Source: Candidatus Scalindua sp.
GTDB lineage: Bacteria; Planctomycetota; Brocadiia; Brocadiales; Scalinduaceae
Reading direction: 5' to 3'
Length of the DNA: 64,000 nt
NCBI GenBank assembly: GCA_031316155.1
Contig: JALDRB010000007.1
Location: 124,001-188,000, forward strand
Position numbers and translations under genes: made by a program. Positions 61,008 to 64,000 of the stretch are shown piece by piece. The notes beneath the pieces are model-generated. The model searched no databases. It saw only the letters and a program-made list of their open reading frames with translations, and was not told the DNA's origin. Position 1 is the first letter of the stretch. Each line of letters begins with the position of its first letter.

Positions 61008-61708
61008 TCTCTTTTTTTGGGAAAAATAGAATATTTAAAGGGAATTATGCAGCATTTTCTCCCTATGACCGTCTCGCATTAAAGATGATCGTCGGGAGTA
61101 TTGATAAGCCGTTTAAACGGATGATTGAAATTGGCAGCTGGACCGGCAACGGCAGTACTACTGCTATTATTGAGGAGTTGCACAAGGGAGATGGTTTACT
61201 CTACTGCGTTGATACATGGAAGGGAAACAGGAACGTTAAGAGACATCAGGATATGGTGCGTGAGTACGATATGTTTGGAACCTTTATGCATAATGTAGCC
61301 AAGGCAAGAGGTCAGGATTTTGTAAAGCCCATTGTTATGTCAAGTGAGGATGCTGCATCAGTTATGTCGGATAATGTTTTTGACCTTGTTTTTATCGATG
61401 CTGATCATTCCTATGATGAAACGCTTAAGGATATTCGGCTATGGCTGCCCAAAGTAGTGCCTGGAGGGATAATTTGTGGGCATGATTGTGAAGCGAGACC
61501 AGAAGATGCCGGTAGAGAGAGACTGGTGCGACATAAGGACGAAGATTCTATAGATGGTAACGACGTTTTCGTCAGGTTTCATCCGGGTGTGATCCTGGCG
61601 GTCGATGAGTGTTTTGAATCAGGTTGCCATCTCTGGGCATATGACGATATAACTCTTGATGACGGTATAGTCGGGAAGTCGGCAATATGGGATATGAAAA
61701 AATCTTGA
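61004..61708 (+). CDS. class I SAM-dependent methyltransferase (Methyltransf_24-like)
   Basis: About 234 residues from TTG 61004. This start overlaps the upstream stop (TTTGA) and has a strong AAGGAGG site 8 bases before; the in-frame ATG at 60962 lacks one. RMIEIGSWTGNGSTTAIIEEL is the SAM-binding motif I, VFDLVFIDADHSYDETLKDIRLWLPKVVPGGIICGHD covers motifs of the class I fold, with metal-ligand-like Asp/His. Relatives methylate sugars (rhamnosyl or cephalosporin hydroxylase type). Target unknown. Confidence 0.85.
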   Translation: MISFFGKNRIFKGNYAAFSPYDRLALKMIVGSIDKPFKRMIEIGSWTGNGSTTAIIEELHKGDGLLYCVDTWKGNRNVKRHQDMVREYDMFGTFMHNVAKARGQDFVKPIVMSSEDAASVMSDNVFDLVFIDADHSYDETLKDIRLWLPKVVPGGIICGHDCEARPEDAGRERLVRHKDEDSIDGNDVFVRFHPGVILAVDECFESGCHLWAYDDITLDDGIVGKSAIWDMKKS

Positions 61709-61761
61709 ATATTAATTTGTCATTTTATTTACAGAATTGTTGCAGAGTAAGAAAGATCTAA

Positions 61762-62676
61762 GTGCTGGTATCGACACTGGTGACAACAAAAGTTCTCGAA
61801 AATGCTGATCCGGCAAGATGGAAAGAGCATCTTTTTGGTTTGCCTCCGGAAAGATGGGGTTTTCTTTCCGGTCTATCCTTCTGGATAACAGGAGCAGGTA
61901 CGGGTTATGGTCGTGCTTTATCCTGTGTTTTGGCAGCTGCGGGTGCTCAGGTGTTTTTGACCGGAAGGCGTATTGAAAAACTCAAAGAGAGCCTCGAAGA
62001 AATGTCTTCATTTGGGATAACGGCGGACAAATGCCACATTGTACCAGCAGATTTAACCTGTGAGGAAGATATTATCCATGCGTCCGATACCGTCAGAAAA
62101 CTTTGCAGGGAGTTGCATGGATTAGTAAACAACGCAGCCGTTCCCAGCAAACCGGGCAGTATCCACCCGCTGGAAGATGATTCAATTGAATATTGGGATA
62201 AAATATTTTCTACAAACGTAAGAGCCCCCTGGCTTGTAACCAGATCAATTTTCCCACACATGCAAATTTGTGGTAAAGTTAAGGTTGTTTTTATTACCTC
62301 AGAAGCCGGTTGGGCTGGTACTTCGGGAGTCGGTATGTATAATGTGTCCAAAGCTGCATTAAACAGCCTTGGCTATTCTATGGCACAGGAGTATTCTCAA
62401 CATTATCCGAATGTGGATATTCAGATGAATGTTGTAGTACCGGGTGAAGCAAGGACAGAGATGAATCAAGGAACAACCGTCAGTCCTTATTCCATAGCTA
62501 GTATCATTCTTATACTTTTGTCTCATCCTGAAGGAGGGCCGAATGGAAAGTTTTTTCATCGGGATGGAAGGCATCTTCAATTCTGCTACGCGCAGGCCCA
62601 TAAGCAGTCGCTGCTGCAGACGTCAATGTTTAAACGCTTATTTAAGGGCAAATTATTCGGGAGTGATAAAGAGTAG
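61762..62676 (+). CDS. short-chain dehydrogenase/reductase
   Basis: A 304-residue SDR starting at GTG 61762. The cofactor motif is TGAGTGYGRALS, followed by LVNNAAVP, the catalytic Ser in VFITSEAG, and YNVSKAALNSLGYSMAQEY (Tyr-x-x-x-Lys). The ~40 residues before the Rossmann fold are an extension. The C-terminus FFHRDGRHLQFCYAQAHKQS is unlike common SDRs. It likely oxidises or reduces a sugar or lipid intermediate in this cluster. Confidence 0.88.
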   Translation: MLVSTLVTTKVLENADPARWKEHLFGLPPERWGFLSGLSFWITGAGTGYGRALSCVLAAAGAQVFLTGRRIEKLKESLEEMSSFGITADKCHIVPADLTCEEDIIHASDTVRKLCRELHGLVNNAAVPSKPGSIHPLEDDSIEYWDKIFSTNVRAPWLVTRSIFPHMQICGKVKVVFITSEAGWAGTSGVGMYNVSKAALNSLGYSMAQEYSQHYPNVDIQMNVVVPGEARTEMNQGTTVSPYSIASIILILLSHPEGGPNGKFFHRDGRHLQFCYAQAHKQSLLQTSMFKRLFKGKLFGSDKE

Positions 62677-62791
62677 TAAAATATTCAGTGAAAATTGAAC
62701 TTTTCGGGCAAAACGACTGGAATTCCATTCTTGAAGACTATGGTTTTCCCGAACAGGTAAGTAAGTCATAGAGATTATTGAACAAACAGGT
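62677..62791. other. short gap before the second radical SAM gene
   Basis: A 26-codon open stretch from GTG 62690 (KIELFGQNDWNSILEDYGFP) reads like protein and may be a leftover of a gene start. It then stops at 62768, before the next ATG. Confidence 0.3.
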
Positions 62792-64000
62792 ATGTTTCAG
62801 AAGAAGGTGAAAAATCTATTAAAAAGACTGATAGATAGTTACAGGAAACTATCTTATCAGGAAAAAGGGGTATATACAGTTGAACATATTCCCGTTATAG
62901 AGGTCAATCCGGATCTGGATTTTCTCCTTTTAGAATTGCCCCCCCGTTACATTCCCATGATGCCTAATGGAGTCGGGTACGTTAACAATATTCTGAAAAA
63001 TTGTGGAATTCGATTTCAAACAATTGACGTGAACGTTATCGCTTACCATCAGTTCCATTCTCAAAGAATAGTTGAAAAGAAACCTATTACAACAAAAGGC
63101 GGTTACACAATGAAAGAGGATCCGTGGGACAATGCTAATACCTCAGAATGGGATCGTCAGGAAGTTATCAAATATTTCCTGGAGAAGATGGAGGATCTGA
63201 TCAGGGGTATTGTGAAAAACAAGCCAAAAGCGGTGGGTATATCTGTTCAGGCGAACAGCCGGAAACTTGCTAACGAATTTATCAAAATTCTTCGCAGCCG
63301 GGCTGCTGAAGTAACCATTATTATTGGTGGATATGATTGCGTCTACCATTATATTGGTCCATTCCTGGTTCCGGATTTTGATTATATGACAATTGGAGAC
63401 ACAGAATTGACCCTGGAGCCTCTTGTTGCAGGCTTGGCTAAGGGAGAAAGACCCAAAGATCTGCCTGGTATTATTTCCCGTTACGATTCACCAGGCAGGA
63501 AATGGGTTCCCACACCATTATTAGAGGATCTCGATTTGATTGATTATCCCAAGTACGAATGGATAGACCAGACACTTTACAAAAATTATAAAGGAGACCA
63601 TCTGGTCCCTATTGTATCTTCACGGGGCTGTAAATGGAGCAGATGTCACTTCTGTTCCGAATGCTTTACGTTCAGGAAACGATCACCCGGAAAAGTAGTT
63701 GACGAGATTGAATTCTGGACATCACTAAAATTTTCAGTATTCCACTTTAACGATAGTGATGTTAACGGTGACCCTCAATATTTACATGATATTTGCTCAG
63801 AAATAATCAAACGCCATCTGAAAGTTACTCTGGTTGGACAACTGCGCGTTGATAAACATAATAACAAAGAATATTTTAAGCATTTGTCAAATGCGGGTTT
63901 TTGTCATTTACGATTTGGTGTTGACGGTTGGTCTGATGGTGTTCTTCGGCTTCTCAGGAAAGGTTATAACATGAATCTGGTAACCCAGAACTTACGTGAT
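62792..64000 (+). CDS. second B12-binding radical SAM protein (partial, runs off the window)
   Basis: At least 403 residues are visible from ATG 62792. It is a paralogue of the 57378-59450 protein: DFLLLELPPRYIPMMPNGVGYVNNILK, YHQFHSQRI, VGISVQANS, IIGGYDCVYH, FDYMTIGDTE, then SRGCKWSRCHFCSECFTFRKRSPGKVVDE. It shares the CX4CX2C spacing and the extra SEC cysteine. It lacks the N-terminal Rossmann-like domain of the first copy. The visible sequence stops in FGVDGWSDGVLRLLRKGY. Confidence 0.85.
   Translation, partial: MFQKKVKNLLKRLIDSYRKLSYQEKGVYTVEHIPVIEVNPDLDFLLLELPPRYIPMMPNGVGYVNNILKNCGIRFQTIDVNVIAYHQFHSQRIVEKKPITTKGGYTMKEDPWDNANTSEWDRQEVIKYFLEKMEDLIRGIVKNKPKAVGISVQANSRKLANEFIKILRSRAAEVTIIIGGYDCVYHYIGPFLVPDFDYMTIGDTELTLEPLVAGLAKGERPKDLPGIISRYDSPGRKWVPTPLLEDLDLIDYPKYEWIDQTLYKNYKGDHLVPIVSSRGCKWSRCHFCSECFTFRKRSPGKVVDEIEFWTSLKFSVFHFNDSDVNGDPQYLHDICSEIIKRHLKVTLVGQLRVDKHNNKEYFKHLSNAGFCHLRFGVDGWSDGVLRLLRKGYNMNLVTQNLRD

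Overview
The window looks like a chromosome segment of a Gram-negative, largely anaerobic bacterium with a low-to-moderate GC content. Lipopolysaccharide genes (kdsC, an LptC/LptA-like protein), an OprP-type porin, MltA and DegQ show an outer membrane. An nrdR-nrdD-nrdG operon shows anaerobic deoxynucleotide synthesis. A lysine/alanine-rich histone-H1-like protein, a pyruvoyl arginine decarboxylase, cobalamin-binding radical SAM enzymes and very many dispersed intergenic repeats fit a planctomycete, possibly of the anammox group (Brocadiales). That placement is an inference; no taxonomic marker gene is present.

Layout. 1-4.8 kb: 5' two thirds of mutS, a pterin carbinolamine dehydratase, rtcA, a Mut7-C protein and a MATE transporter remnant. 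4.9-7.8 kb: a segment bounded by a nearly identical ~325 bp inverted repeat, carrying a sugar-nucleotide reductase, a PvlArgDC and a thiamine-binding-like protein, next to tRNA-Leu(GAG). 8.4-14.05 kb: an AT-rich accessory island with a PD-(D/E)XK-STAND ATPase, a trypsin-like protease, two higBA-type toxin-antitoxin pairs and a decayed vapBC. Genes here share one orientation and three are followed by attC-like imperfect palindromes, so it resembles a small integron cassette array without a visible integrase. 14-30 kb: core genes (cobA-hemD, a GDPD-HEAT protein, lptC/A-like, kdsC, S2P, scpA, Trm112-like, yidC, mnmE, nrdRDG). 30-36 kb: smc, a membrane protein and mltA. 36-49.5 kb: a stress/envelope region with uspA, an OprP-type porin, a membrane-anchored Hsp20, an S10-like peptidase and degQ (both visibly more GC-rich), a split psiE-like gene, and three hsp20 genes behind a well-formed sigma-54 promoter divergent from a PAS-AAA-Fis sigma-54 activator. 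49.9-64 kb: surface-glycan genes (GT39-like enzyme, a Gfo/Idh/MocA plus acyltransferase gene with a frameshift, aroK, Wzt-like ABC ATPase, two related B12-binding radical SAM proteins, a sulfotransferase, a methyltransferase, an SDR), interrupted by repeats.

Four repeat families fill the intergenic space. Family A is 140-200 bp with TATA-ended imperfect terminal inverted repeats. Families B and C share a three-hairpin layout whose stem sequences differ together, as if compensating. Family D is AT-rich. One family A copy is translated as the N-terminus of the GDPD gene. Three genes (higB, psiE-like, Gfo-acyltransferase) are broken by single-base changes in homopolymer runs, which may be sequencing errors.

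Items most worth a second look: the STAND/protease cassette array, the NrdD that lacks the usual glycyl-radical motif, the sigma-54-controlled hsp20 operon, the paired B12 radical SAM glycan cluster, and the covarying three-hairpin repeats.
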